Positions 10,856 through 22,632 of a DNA stretch of 64,000 bases are shown here, in pieces. The stretch is taken from the NCBI GenBank assembly GCA_964036155.1, contig OZ038422.1, positions 34,743,201 through 34,807,200 on the forward strand, in the 5' to 3' direction. Position 1 is the first letter of the stretch, and every line of letters starts with the position of its first letter. Source of the stretch: Diploscapter coronatus (lineage: Eukaryota > Nematoda > Chromadorea > Rhabditida > Rhabditidae). The notes under the pieces were generated by a model that worked only from the letters and a program-made list of their open reading frames with translations, was not told the DNA's origin and did no database searches. Position numbers and translations under genes: made by a program.

Positions 10856-13800
10856 ATGCTCAACCTTGTAATTCTTCTGTTTCTCTTCAACTTGTCGAAT
10901 GCCTGTCTACCAATGCCAGATATGGACCTACCTCCCGTGGAAACCACTACTGAACCAGGTAAATTATCACTGCGTACTAAATGAATTTTCTACTTTTGAA
11001 AAGGTCAGCTACGTATGGCTTTTCCAAGTTTTGTCTCTTCACAATGAACGTGGGAATAGGCTCATAATTCAATCTGGTCTAGGTTTTTTGGCAAGTCGGC
11101 CATCACATTGTTTTGTAAAATCTCATAATCAAACCGGTTCAATCTACCGACATTAAAATCTAAAGTAAAACATAAAATTGCGCAAACTCAACAATAGATA
11201 TAGATACGACGGTGTCCACATCGACACCTACAACCACGTCCACGTCCACATTGACGTCCACATCAACACCTACAACCACGTCTACATCGACGTCCACATC
11301 GACGCCTACAACCACGTCTACATCGACGTCCACAACAACAACGACAACGACAACGACAACAACAACTACTACTATGGAATGTGTTCCAGATCCAGGTCCA
11401 ATAGCTGATTGTCCTAAATCTTAAACATTTTTCAAGCTAACCAAAATCGGTATCGTTCGACTCCAAATTTTATGTAAATAAGTGATATATGCCTCTGGCT
11501 TTAGTTTGGGTCCAAATTTTGGTAGACTACCTATGAAAATATTCTCATATCATTTTCTTGAAAATTTACATTAAATTTTTGTTTTTTAGGTACCGGTATG
11601 TGTTACATGAATTCGGCTCCATTAGCTCAATGTGGTAAGTCGTAGCAATTTTTCAAGCCAACCATTTTATTGTCAATTCAAGAGAAAATCTATTGCCCGA
11701 GTCCACAAATTTCATGCACCTTTTTCAGAGGAATCATTTTGTTTTTGGAAAAACTACTGTATATGTTCCGAGAGCATAATCATTCATTAAATTCGATTCA
11801 AATTCATACATCAAGTTTGTGAGAATAGTGTATGAATTACAAAGAAAGCGTTGTCACTTCTTTCTAACTGAACTTAACTATCAATATTGAATTTACATGA
11901 ATAAACGACCAAATCGTTTTTCAAAAATAGCATCATCCTACTCTTCCTCAATAATAATTCATTATGATCGAAGAATAAAGGAAGATATCCTCTTTTTCAA
12001 ACAAGATGCTTTTCAAATCTAAATTCAACAATTTCAGCTGCGCAATGTCCTACTGGCTGGGATTTTCATTGCGGCAAATGCTACCAGGTGATTGTTGAAT
12101 ATTATTTTTGTTTTGTGAATAGCAAGGATTTTACAGCATTCTCCTACTCGGGCCAATTGGAATACAGCAAATATGAACTGCATGAACTTATGCACCCCTT
12201 CCTCAACAACGTGTCATCTAGCAAGACTCTACAGTCAACAGCAAGGCATGAACTTGTTTAATTATGGTAAGAAATTTCATGAGAATTTATTAGTGTAGAA
12301 ACTAATTTGGAACATTCGACTTTTAAATTGCGTGTCTTTTTCATTTTGCGGTATTAATAAGACTACTCACAAAGGAAGCTAATGGTTAGAGTCCAAATCA
12401 ATTTTAACGTTTAAATTTGATATCAATCTGATCATCGAAGTCATGCTGATCTCGAAACTTTTTAAATTCCTGAAAACGATCTATTCTAAGTAAAGCTATG
12501 ACCATCTTTGTAAAGCGAGCCTTTCCTGTTGTAGTCTTCTCAAATTATTCAGATAATAAACTCAAAATCAGCCTACTATTTATTGAAAGATGTAATTTAA
12601 CATAAAACTCATCTAAATTATGTCGAAACTGGCCAACATTTCTTACTAACTAAATTTTATCAAAAGTCAGGATAATTCAAATCATCTATTGATTTTTTCC
12701 TTTTTTCAGTGTCGATGTATAACTCCACTGTCGTCCGAATTCATATTGATGTGCGTAAAGTCGCAGGTGTAAGTCATCATTCTACTTATAGGCAATTTTG
12801 AGAAGTAGGACGATAGAAACATACGAAAATAGTAAAGAATTAGGAGAGGGGAGGATAGGCTAGAGCATCTTTTACCATATCATTTCGTATGTTCCTATGA
12901 TTTATTGTTCTACATTTCCAGGTTGCCTACTATGACTAGTTCAGGAATATTTGTTTTCATACTTTTCATCGCTCTGTACTTTTATCTATAAAAATTTAGA
13001 ATCTACAAAGGAGTGATGGTCAGATATATGCGTGCCGCCTTTGGACCCCCGGGTAAGTAAGCAAAAAGTTTCTCTGTAACCAGTTTTAATTGAATCAACA
13101 CATCTATAGCAAGTACCCTCGACTCTTCGAGAGATCTGGATTGGAACAGTGAGCATGGCTCGTACCGAAGCCGCGAATGTTAAGGTTTGGTCGAGATTCT
13201 CGTATGGCGATCGCGACGAATTTCGAACATTCGCGTGCATCAGCACAAGTTATGATCCTAAATAAATCCAGGCTTCGAATGCATAGAAAAAAGAACAAGA
13301 TATAATGAATTGTTGAGTTTTCAACTAGTGGATAATTATTAATTATATTTAGACAGCCGAGTAAGAAATTTAGTTAATCGCAACGGAAGAAGAATTAGAT
13401 TTTCAAAAATGCACAAATACCACAATACCAAATCTCCATATTTATAGTAGTGCGTTTATGAAAATCAGTTCTTCAATTTCCCGATGCGCTTTACTAAATT
13501 TCTTCAGGTAACGTTGCTGGAGAGAACTGTGGTTATGTGAGTCATATTTTTGATCTATTTAAATGTTTACCTTATTAAAAATATATCGTTGCACAAAAAC
13601 GAATTCATTTATATCGAGTAGATCATTTTTGAAAATCTAAGAATTATTTTGTCCTGTTGAGAGTTTGTAATAATGCTATTTCGATGAATTGCCGTGATCG
13701 TTTATTTTCTAAAATGTACTTGACTTCTCTACTTATAAAAGAAATTTTGAAGTTGACTTAGATCAAGGAAAAACGAATTAAATGTCGTTAAATGCAAAAA

Positions 13801-14416
13801 TTAAAACAACCCAAATGCACATTTTATAATAAATATTTTAGATAACGATGAATGGATTATGGGGCGACGAATTTGTAAGACTAAGTTTAATCTGAAAATA
13901 GAAATGCCGTAAATTTTCTAATAGAACCTTTTTTACTTTTGAGAGGTTGAAAATCAAAAGCTTCAAGGCATCTATTACAGGTTTTACGGTATGAAATATT
14001 TTAGTTAGAAAATAACTAGAAAATAGAAAGCAAGAGAAAATATGTGTGATCAGATTTGGGAGATTTGACCTGATATTAGATTCGTTATTGTTTACTTCTC
14101 TCTTATATTCTGATGAGGAATAACCCAAGAATATTCGCAATGGCATTTCCCATTAAAAGTAACACATCGGGTCGAATATTCTCAAGTCTGTGTATAATAT
14201 GCTTTGGCAGATGAAATCTTCTAGTCGTAAAGAGGAGAGAAAAAATTAAATTTTGAAAGAAATATCATTTTTGCTTATTAAAGACACATGAAAATAGTTC
14301 CGAAACTATCACACACCCTATAAAAAATTTCCTAAATCATATTCAATATTTAGTGCACAGATACTGTTTTCTATGCCTGCGAAACGGACGAACGAACTGG
14401 CATGCCATGCCCTTGA
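10856..14416 (+). CDS. C-type lectin-like protein, copy 2 (complete)
   Basis: The ATG at 10856 opens a signal peptide (MLNLVILLFLFNLSNACL). Exons are 10856-10958, 11198-11395, 11590-11634, 12038-12087, 12137-12266, 12710-12768, 13000-13052, 13114-13178, 13508-13536 and 14354-14416. Phases agree throughout and give about 264 residues. Order: signal peptide; a Thr/Ser stalk of TSTSTPTTT-type repeats (a likely mucin-like O-glycosylated spacer); then a C-type lectin domain from CPTGWDFHCGKCYQ through CHLARLYSQQQG to CETDERTG. The product is probably secreted. Introns are nearly identical to those of copy 1, showing recent duplication, yet several exons differ at many codons. The acceptor of exon 13114 must be the CAAG four bases after TATAG: using TATAG itself would put a stop in frame. 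The carbohydrate ligand, if any, is unknown. Confidence 0.82.
11210..11374 (+). repeat. Thr/Ser-coding microsatellite in the lectin stalk
   Basis: Degenerate units of the type ACATCGACACCTACAACCACG end in an (ACAACG)n and (ACT)n tract. They encode an uninterrupted Thr/Ser/Pro stretch of about 50 residues within exon 11198-11395. Such tracts change length by slippage and commonly form stiff glycosylated stalks. Confidence 0.85.
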
Positions 14417-14772
14417 TTATCTTTCTTATCTGATATTTCATTTTTCAAATTAAAACTACGAATAATAAATATTTATTTTTATCAAAAATTGAAATGACAA
14501 CAAATCGAAAAGCTATAGTTCATTGATAAAGTTGCTTAACACTCTTCAGAGAAGTCAGATCAATTTGATTTTTATCTTCGGGACGAGTATCGACAGGCGA
14601 AGCTGGGCATGCATCCTTTGCTTTCTTGAAATTCAAACTGCAGATGAATAACGAAACGGGAATCATAGTATTTCGCAAAGAGAGCTAAATTTGAAATGTC
14701 TTATTAACGCATGTGTAACATATTCCTATCACTACTTAAATTTGATTCTCAGCGAAAATTATGTCTACTCGA

Positions 14773-14904
14773 ACCAGTCCGGACGGGTCGGCAATTGCTG
14801 TGAATTGCCGATCCGTATGCCGTTCCGCCCGGATTGGAAATTCAATCCGAGTTGACCCGAGTCAGTCGGCAAAAAAGTGTCGATATCTGTCCGGACTGAC
14901 TCGG
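14773..14904. repeat. Nested palindrome element
   Basis: Three stem-loops lie in a row: CGGCAATT/AATTGCCG (14789-14810), CGGATTG/CAATCCG (14830-14849) and CCGAGTCAGTC/GACTGACTCGG (14857-14904). An outer pair, CCAGTCCGGAC near 14774 and GTCCGGACTG near 14889, brackets them. The block is more GC-rich than its surroundings. It lies between the lectin gene and the dehydrogenase gene and resembles a small foldback or MITE-like element. Confidence 0.6.
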
Positions 14905-15412
14905 ATAGGCATCATTTTTACTGAGTTGTTTAACCGTAGAAAAATGTAGAAATCCCTTCAACCATAAGAAAACGCTTAGTTTTGAGACTTAGGAATCAAT
15001 AAATGGATACCAACTTTTTTGAAATTCAGTTTTTTCACTTATCGTTTTAGTGAAACACATTCGAATCCAATGTGTTTTTCTTTTGATCACACTAAATTGG
15101 TATACATTGGGTTTTGAGTTTGAAAATTTCGAGATTTTCACTCATTATCATCTTTTGCTGCGAGGTCAGAAGGCACGTTTCGCTTATCTCTATTACACCT
15201 TCCTCCGTCTCCGGCTCTCTTCAGCCCCCCACTATATTTCCCCATTTTCATGTCTGTTTGCTCTCTTTTCGTTGTCACCTTATGTCCTTTCTTCATTTCT
15301 TTCTCTGTCCTCTTTTTTCCTTTCTCTAAACTCGTCCTGTTCAATTGTTTTCTGCAAAAATCATGCGATTTCTCAGCTTATTTATATTTCCCTAAAATTT
15401 TTAGAAAAAAAT

Positions 15413-15426
15413 ATTTTCAGGTAAAA
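15413..15426 (+). promoter_or_regulatory. Probable spliced-leader acceptor of the MMSDH gene
   Basis: ATTTTCAG ends at 15420, six bases before the ATG at 15427. No upstream coding exon is needed, so this is best read as a trans-splice acceptor, as is common in nematodes. Confidence 0.5.
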
Positions 15427-18400
15427 ATGTTGTCGCGTGCTGCGGTTTTTCAGGTACCAAATTTAAGAATACTTTTTCTTTTTTTAAATTGAACTTTTTG
15501 AAAACCAATGTTCAAATTTTCAGTTGCGCAATTTCTCTGTCTCCCAAAAGGCGCTCGCCGCTCCGACCGTCAAGCTCTGGATCGACGGCAAGGAGGTCGA
15601 GTCCAAAACCAAGGAGTGGATCGATCTGACTAATCCGGTAAATACTCAAAACTTTCAAAAACAGTCTAATTCAAAGTTTCAAAGCCAAACTTTAAGATAA
15701 GTTCAACAATAAATCAAGGACAAACTTCTAAAATCCCTAAAGTAATATCGATTTTTTTAAACAAGAATAAAGCTAGGAGGCTGGAAAAATGTTCGAATAT
15801 AACGATTTTCAAAAACACCTTAAGAATAAAGAATCAGAAACAAAGACACATGTTTGACCCAAATTTGAAAAAAAAAACATGTTCCAGGCCACGAATGAAG
15901 TCATTGGCCGAATCCCCAAAGCTACTCAGGAGGAAATGCACAGGGCGGCAGACTCGTGCGCCAGGGCATATGAGGATTTGAAGAAATAGTGAGGATATTA
16001 TTATTTTTAGAAAGAGTACAGAAGAAATATCATAAAACTTTCAAAATTAAAAGTCAAAGACAAAATTAACGAAAACATACTTTGCCATCTTCATTCATTT
16101 TCTAAGAAGGAACCTAAGAAAAATATTCAGCTCCCCTCTATCTCGCCAGCAGTGGATGTTCAACCTGCAACACCTCATCAAAAGGGATATCAAGAAGATC
16201 GCCGCGAATATCACCGAGGAACAGGGCAAAACTCTTCCGGATGCTGAGGGAGATGTTAGCAGGGGGCTTCAGGTCGGATTTTTTAAACATTTATTTTTAA
16301 AATTTCTAACTAGTTCACCTTCTTGAAAGTATTTTTTTTTATTCATCAAAACGTTTGCCTCTAAACATTTTGGAGGATTTTATTCATCTGAGAAAACTAT
16401 CTCAAGAATGGGTCTTTTCATTCTCGATTTTTAACGATGTTCTTCTCCAGTGCACTATTGTGCTGGTCAAACGAAGCGAAAGATCGTGTGTTGCAAAAAA
16501 AAAGGCGAGAAAAGCAGAGGAAATTGTGTATCACTCTTTCCATTGTTCCTCTCTGACTCGCCTTTCTTGCAAGGCACTCTTTAATTAACACACGAACTGT
16601 CGCTTCAGTTGACCGATACAATATTAAATTTGAATACTTTTTATTATTTCAACGTTTTCTTTTTCTCAGGTAGTGGAGCACGCGTGCTCTGTGCCGTCCC
16701 TGATGCTTGGTGAGACCCTGCCGAATGTTTCGCGCGACATGGACACCCTCTCGTACCGCGTGCCTCTCGGAGTCACTGCGGGCATCTGCCCGTTCAACTT
16801 CCCCGCGATGATTCCCCTGTGGATGTTCCCCATGGCCGTGGCAACTGGGAACACCATGCTCTTGAAGCCGTCTGAACAAGACCCGGGAGCTACAATGATG
16901 CTCGTCAAGTTGGCGCAGGTCCGAATTATTTTCAATTTTCTTTCAAGTCATCTATTTTTTTTAAAGAAAAAAGGGCGGCTTTTATAAAAGACCGATGTTT
17001 TTTTTTTTTTAGAAAGTCCATTTTTTAAAAGGGATGACTTTTCACGAAAATACAATTTTTTTTTTGTTGAAAACGCGAATTTTTCAGGAAGCCGGATTCC
17101 CTGACGGAACGGTGAACGTGATTCACGGCCAGCACGACGCGGTCAACTTCATCTGCGACAACCCGCACATCAGGGCGATTTCCTTTGTCGGAGCCGATAC
17201 TGCGGTATTTCGAAGTCTCCAAAAATTGCCATATTTCGAGAATTCCAGGGCCGCCACATTTATCAAAGAGGCGCGCAACACGGCAAGCGAGTGCAGTCGA
17301 ATATGGGAGCAAAGAACCACGGAGTGATCATGCCTGATTGCAACAAAGAGCAGACTATTAATCAGGTCTTTTTTTCAAACTACTCCTAAACTTCGTTTAT
17401 TTTTAGAAGCTTTCCAAATTAGTCTTTTCCTGGTTTCTTTGGAAAGCTGATTAATTTACAAAATTTCTCTAAAATATTCGAATTTCTTATCTAAAAAATT
17501 ATATTTTAGTTGGTTGCGGCAGGTTTCGGTGCTGCGGGCCAGCGTTGCATGGCCCTGACAACCGCAATTCTGGTGGGAGAGGCCAAGAACTGGCTGCCTG
17601 AAATCGCCGAAAAGGCCAAGAATCTGAAAGTCAATGCTGGTATTTTCCAGATTTTTACAAATTTTCCCAATCTTTACATTTTCAGGAACCAAACCCGACA
17701 CAGACATTGGACCGCTGATTTCCAAAGGAGCCAAGCAGAGAGTCATCGATTTGATCGCCAGTGCCAAGAAGGTGATTATTCAAAATTATTAATTAAAACT
17801 TTTCGATTTTTGGAATTTTAGGAAGGCGCCACGGTACCGCTGGACGGAACGAACGTGACTGTGCCCGGATACGAAAGCGGAAATTTCATCGGTGCGACGA
17901 TCTTGGCAGGCGTCAAGCCGAATATGACTTGTTACAAGGTTATTTTTTTATATCTTGAGAATCAGTTATTTTCTAAAGCAATATCCTATTTTTAACAAAT
18001 ATAAGATTTCAACTGAAATAAATAATTTATTTTTTACTAGACAAAGTTTATTTATCTTAATGTTTCAGGAAGAAATCTTCGGCCCAGTGCTGTGCGTGAT
18101 GTTCGCTGAGGACATCAACGAGGCGATTCACATCATCAACTCGAACCCATACGGAAATGGCACTGCAATCTTCACGAATGACGGAGTGCTGGCTAGGAAG
18201 TTTGTTTTTCCTTTCAAAATTATATATATATATATATATTTTAACAAATGGAGAAGTTTTCGGAAAAGAATAGCTTTTCCATGTTTTAAAATAAGACTTG
18301 ATTTTTTTAAGATTCACGAACGAAATCGAGGCCGGTCAGATCGGTATCAACGTGCCCATCCCAGTGCCGCTGCCGATGTTCTCCTTCACCGGCAATAAGG

Positions 18401-18724
18401 CGTCATTCCACGGCGATTTGAATTTCTATGGAAAGGCCAGTAAAATACGATTTTGAGTTTTTCCAAGGAAAGAAATTACGGAAAAGTACTAATTTTTGAA
18501 GTGTTTTTGTCGAAAAATATTCATAAACTAAAACTATAAGGAAATCATGCATATTTTTAAAATAAATCTTTGAAAATTTTCACTTTATTGAATTTTAAAA
18601 TAAAAGATCCTAATTTTAGGCAGGCGTGCAATTCTACACGCAGTGGAAGACGGTGACCCAATTCTGGAACTCGTCGAAATACGTCGATTCGAAGCCCCAG
18701 ACCGCCTTCCCGCAGATCAAATAA
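15427..18724 (+). CDS. alh-8: Methylmalonate-semialdehyde dehydrogenase (acylating)
   Basis: This mitochondrial ALDH6-family enzyme converts malonate/methylmalonate semialdehydes to acetyl-/propionyl-CoA in valine and pyrimidine breakdown. Exons: 15427-15453, 15524-15637, 15888-15988, 16131-16272, 16670-16918, 17088-17204, 17249-17365, 17510-17639, 17686-17771, 17822-17938, 18069-18199, 18312-18439, 18624-18724. The start [17 protein letters not shown] looks like a mitochondrial presequence. Family blocks follow: [31 protein letters not shown], the NAD-fold SFVGADTAG and [14 protein letters not shown] with the catalytic Cys. Further on come [12 protein letters not shown] and [16 protein letters not shown]. 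The match runs nearly end to end with animal MMSDH, with a slightly different C-terminus (QTAFPQIK). The last intron can also be read as GC-AG (18436-18619), giving GKAGVQ instead of GKASVQ. A likely AATAAA signal is near 18783. Confidence 0.95.
16455..16624. repeat. Foldback element in alh-8 intron 4
   Basis: Left arm GGTCAAACGAAGCGAAAG... and right arm ...GTCGCTTCAGTTGACC are imperfect reverse complements over about 60 bases. Matching inner blocks are CGTGTGTT, AAGGCGAG and CAGAGGAA. The arms enclose a short loop around 16530. No coding capacity or flanking duplication was established, so it is called MITE-like. Confidence 0.7.
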
Positions 18725-19370
18725 ACTGGACCCGGTCAAATCTCGGAGTGGATTTTAGAAATACGCACGAATAACGTAGAGCAATAAATAGAAAATATCA
18801 TTTAGTTGGAATTATCTAGAATTTTACTTGTCATCATCTTTCTTGGTTTGTAACAGAATTTTATCGGAATTCTATTTGTTTTACCCATAGTTGAACTCGA
18901 AAAGTTGTGATTTTCATCCAAGAGCTCTATGAAAACTTCTCTACTCATATTTTATCCACCCAATTTTACGGTTCAAAAGTGCCTAATTTCAAGGGATTCA
19001 TTACTTTTCACGCATCTTAGGAAACGATTTTGTTAAAACTTCTTATTGTTGGTGATCGAAAAAGCATGGCAAGAATATTCTTTGAAGAATAAAGTTGGAG
19101 CAGGTCAAGATTTCTGAACTTCTATTTCTTGAAAACTTTGAAGAGACAAGAATATTTATCCTCATTTGCCAGAATAATGGACAAGTTCTAGAACTTAGAG
19201 TTTCCATTGTGACACTCGGCATCTCTATCGTCTTCTATTTCAAAAGGCAGTTACTAAATGGCGGAGTCCTATAGTTAGAGATAGACGAGAGGATGAAATT
19301 TGAAAGAAATATGTGGAAAAGACACTCCGCTCTTTAGTAATTGTCGTGAATAGCTGACCGTTCTGCTCAT

Positions 19371-21490
19371 TCAATAGAAGCAAATGGTGTGGAGGAGATT
19401 GTTGACTTTTCTATTCGGATTGGCTTCGAATTCGCCCAGCACGTCGTCGATTTCCGCGTCCAGATCGTCACATTGCGATAGCTGAAAAAATGCATGAATT
19501 TTTTTTTTTCGAAAAATGAATTTACTGTAAAACGTTTTGATATTCTGGCAAAAGTAAAATGTTTAAAATTTGGAATTTCCAATAATTTTTCTGAAACTAA
19601 TAAAACTATCCTCAAATTTTTGAAAATTTGCATTCTTTAAAAAAATACCGATAACTGTTATGTTGTGGTGGCGTGAGCTATCTTTTCCCAAGCTATTTCT
19701 TCCTACTTTTACTCTCTTTCCCATTCCTACTCTCAATTATCTATGAGATGAACGTTGCATAGCGGAAAGAGAAAGATGCTGGTGCGAACCGCAGAGTGAA
19801 AACAGTGCGAGAAGAACGGAGAGTGCGGCGAGAACACACGCGAACAGGGAGGAAAGGTTTCGTATCGACGCTAGAGCACAGCGAAAGAGGCGACGTTCAT
19901 CTCATAGATAATGGAGAGTAACGATAGCGCGCGTTCTCACGACATCACGACATATATAATAATGGTCTAAATCAGATTTCTCAAAACTCGATCCGCAAAA
20001 AATAAAGCACCTTTCAAGGGAAAAAGAAAAGATGCTCTTTTTCTCTCCAAATGATATACTATTTTTCTGCGAGCAGAGTTTTGAGAAGTCTGGCCTAAAT
20101 TACCCTCGAGCAAAGGTCGAGAATGGCGAACGCCCCGACGGTGGCCTCCTCCGCGTTGTCGACGATGTCGACGTTGATGACGTGCACTGGATTGCCCGAC
20201 TTCTCGGGCCGACTGTGAAGGTGATCCACGACCTGGGAATATTCAGCTACCATATGTTTATGTGATTTGAGAAGATAGCGCTTGAATATGCTTTTATAGA
20301 TCGAATAAAGTACAAATTATGGCATAATCTAGTTCAAAGTTTGAACTAAGCTCGAGTTTGCGAGCAAAAAATATCACCACAAGAAATTCAGTTTTTTTTT
20401 CTCCGAATATCTTCTTTCAAGTAATCAGTATTTTTTTTCTGAAACCATGTATTTTTTCAGGATTTTCAAGATTTTTAAGCTTTATTTCAAAATTACTGCA
20501 TTTTGATATTGTTATAGCCTATTCTTTTGGAATGTTGAAATTTCCGGAGAGTTCAAAAACTAAAGGAAAAGAAGACGGTCTTTTTGGTTAAATTTTTACC
20601 TGGTCATAAACTCGTTCCTCGAGACAAATGATCACGTCGAATTCCTTGTTGGTGAGCTGGAACTTCTGCGGCGCCTCTTTGATGCGACGGTTCCGGTCGA
20701 TCATGTTCAGCAGACCGTTTTGGGTGTAGCTGAAAGAGGAATAAGGATTTTTTTTTTCTAGAAATTCTTCCCCGTGAACATCTTCTTTTCATAATTTCTC
20801 ATTTTAAAAGACTCATCCCACTTGATTGTAAGATGTTTATTTAGAAGTTATTTTCTTCTAGAAATTTATCATTCTAATTTTCTGGCTCACTGTAGTTCCA
20901 CCCCTTTTTTTGAAAAATAACAGATCATAAGAAAAGAGGGTGAGGGAACTCAAAGGGCCAAATTTTCTTTCCAAAGCTCATCTTTTTACAGATTTTATAA
21001 TATTTCTTTCAGTTTTCAAAAAAAAAACCCACTATGACTTATCCTTTTGGATCAGGTCGTTGTAGATGAAATCATAAGTGGTGGTCTCGAATTCGTAGCA
21101 GTTCGGAGTGTCGGCAGACTTGCCCGGCAACTTAACCTGATTCCCGGAGCCATACGACTCCACGTTGAAACCGCGCTGGCTGAAAATTCGTTTTCCCCAA
21201 AATTCGAGACAATAAGTTTAAAAATGCTCCAAAAGAAGTTGTTTTCAAGATTTTTCTTGGAATTTTGAATTTTCCCATTTTTCAGCTTTGAAAGATATTC
21301 AAGAACAAGGTTGAAATTCAAACCAAAATCTTCAACATTTTGAAGACTAGACAAGACGAAAAACGTTATTTTTAAATCGAATATTTCATCTGACTTACGA
21401 TAGCATCAAATGCGCCTCCATTGACCGATTCATATTCGAGGAACACGAGACTGCAAAGCGAATACTCGAGAAATCCTCTCGGATCGTCAT
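19371..21490 (-). CDS. ssup-72: RNA polymerase II CTD phosphatase SSU72
   Basis: SSU72 removes phosphate from Ser5/Ser7 of the RNA polymerase II C-terminal repeat and works with the 3'-end processing machinery in the nucleus. Exons (minus strand): 21490-21399, 21179-21039, 20729-20600, 20232-20104, 19481-19371. They total 603 bases, 200 residues, against 194 in human. Near the N-terminus lies CSSNMNRSMEAH, holding the CX5R catalytic loop. Then come GFNVESYGSG, VKLPGKSADTPNCYEF, YTQNGLLNMIDRNRRIK and CLEERVYDQ. The next blocks are HVINVDIVDNAEEATVGAF and the characteristic terminal LLHTICFY. All key residues appear intact. The start is the only in-frame ATG before the catalytic motif. Its 3' neighbour alh-8 is convergent. 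Intron 4 carries two foldback elements. Confidence 0.95.
19736..19912. repeat. Foldback element 1 in ssup-72 intron 4
   Basis: ATTATCTATGAGATGAACGT at 19736 is repeated as its exact reverse complement at about 893-912 of the same block (19893-19912). The ~135 bases between are purine-rich (GAGAGTGCGGCGAGAACACACG type) and more GC-rich than the intron around them. This is a MITE-like element without coding capacity. Confidence 0.7.
19964..20097. repeat. Foldback element 2 in ssup-72 intron 4
   Basis: TCAGATTTCTCAAAACTCG at 19972-19990 pairs with AGAGTTTTGAGAAGTCTGG at 20074-20092. A short loop-proximal match also occurs (CGCAAAAAATA / TATTTTTCTGCG). The right end lies only a few bases from the donor of exon 20232-20104. 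Confidence 0.65.
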
Positions 21491-22632
21491 TTTTTAAACT
21501 CTAAAAATAAAACATAAGGACACATCGAGTCTAATCCAAAGGTTCTCAACAGATAGGTTAGCGAGAAGGAAAACTCCGCTAGTAAACGAATAACAATTTT
21601 TCTTTCATAAAAACGCATTTATATCACGAAAATAGATGGTAAAATGAAAGAAATGCTAGAACTAGAAGGAGAAATATGGTTGAAGTTTGGAAAACGATCA
21701 CAGCGATGAGCATTGTTGGGTGGTTAAATTATAGCTGAATTTTACAATTTTTGATGATATAAAACATGAGTAATTTGATAAAATTATAAAGCAATGTATA
21801 GTATTTAGACGAAAAATAAATAAAGTTAGAAAATTCGGGAAAATTAGAATAAAATAAGGGTGTAATCCTTTCACCTTACAAGTAAATTAGTTAGGGGACC
21901 CGATGTAAGTGAAATGGGGCGAAATTTAGAAAAAATCGAATTTTGGTCGAATCAAATTCTAAGAAAGGTTGAGAAGATTGACTCGGATTTTAGAACAAGT
22001 CGAAAGGTTTTCAAGTCAATTCATTCAAGTTACATTGCACAAGATAGAAATTTAGAAGCTTGAAGACAATAAATTCAAATTTTAGGACTGAACATTGAAA
22101 TTTAGAGCTAACTAGCGAGTATTTTAGTTAGACTTTGAAAGTTACCGTAACTTAGGCCTTGGAGAAAAGAAAATACCATTTTAAGCTCCTGATAACACAG
22201 AATTAATGAATTGCAGCAAAATTAGAGAGTGGATTTGGGACGAGTTAAAAATATAAATTATCATCAACCAATTTAGAGCTTTGTTTCCAATTTCTTCTAT
22301 ACTTTTTCAAAAATTCTAAAATTCGAAGAAATTGAAAATCAAGAGACAAAAACCGTATCAAGCTTGAGGATATGAAATATTCGAATTAGGCGTTTTCACG
22401 AGAAAATTAGGGAGTTATGAACGATCAAAAATTAAAATTTGAAAGAATTTAATTTTGATGGTTCTGAATTTAGGATTTTTAACAGGTGTATTTCTCAAAA
22501 TTGGGAATTTTCACGATAAAATTAGGAAAGTTTGAGCGGTTAAAAATGAAATCCTTTAAATTTTAGAGTTCAATTTTGATCATTCTGGTTTTAGCAAGTA
22601 GTTTTAGCAGGTGTCTGTTTTCTTGTCGAAGA
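21491..22632. other. Intergenic spacer, ssup-72 5' side
   Basis: This 1.1-kb AT-rich stretch lies between the start of ssup-72 and the stop of the LDL-receptor gene, both on the minus strand. It should hold the 3' UTR of the receptor and the ssup-72 promoter. No extra gene was found. Confidence 0.6.

Noticed and set aside
13081..13178. Two-base deletion making lectin copy 2 a pseudogene
   Set aside because: Using the CAAG acceptor four bases downstream of TATAG restores the frame, so the gene can be intact.
15050..15424. 124-codon open frame before alh-8
   Set aside because: It is pyrimidine-rich promoter-region sequence giving Leu/Phe/Ser runs, and it ends at the trans-splice acceptor of alh-8.
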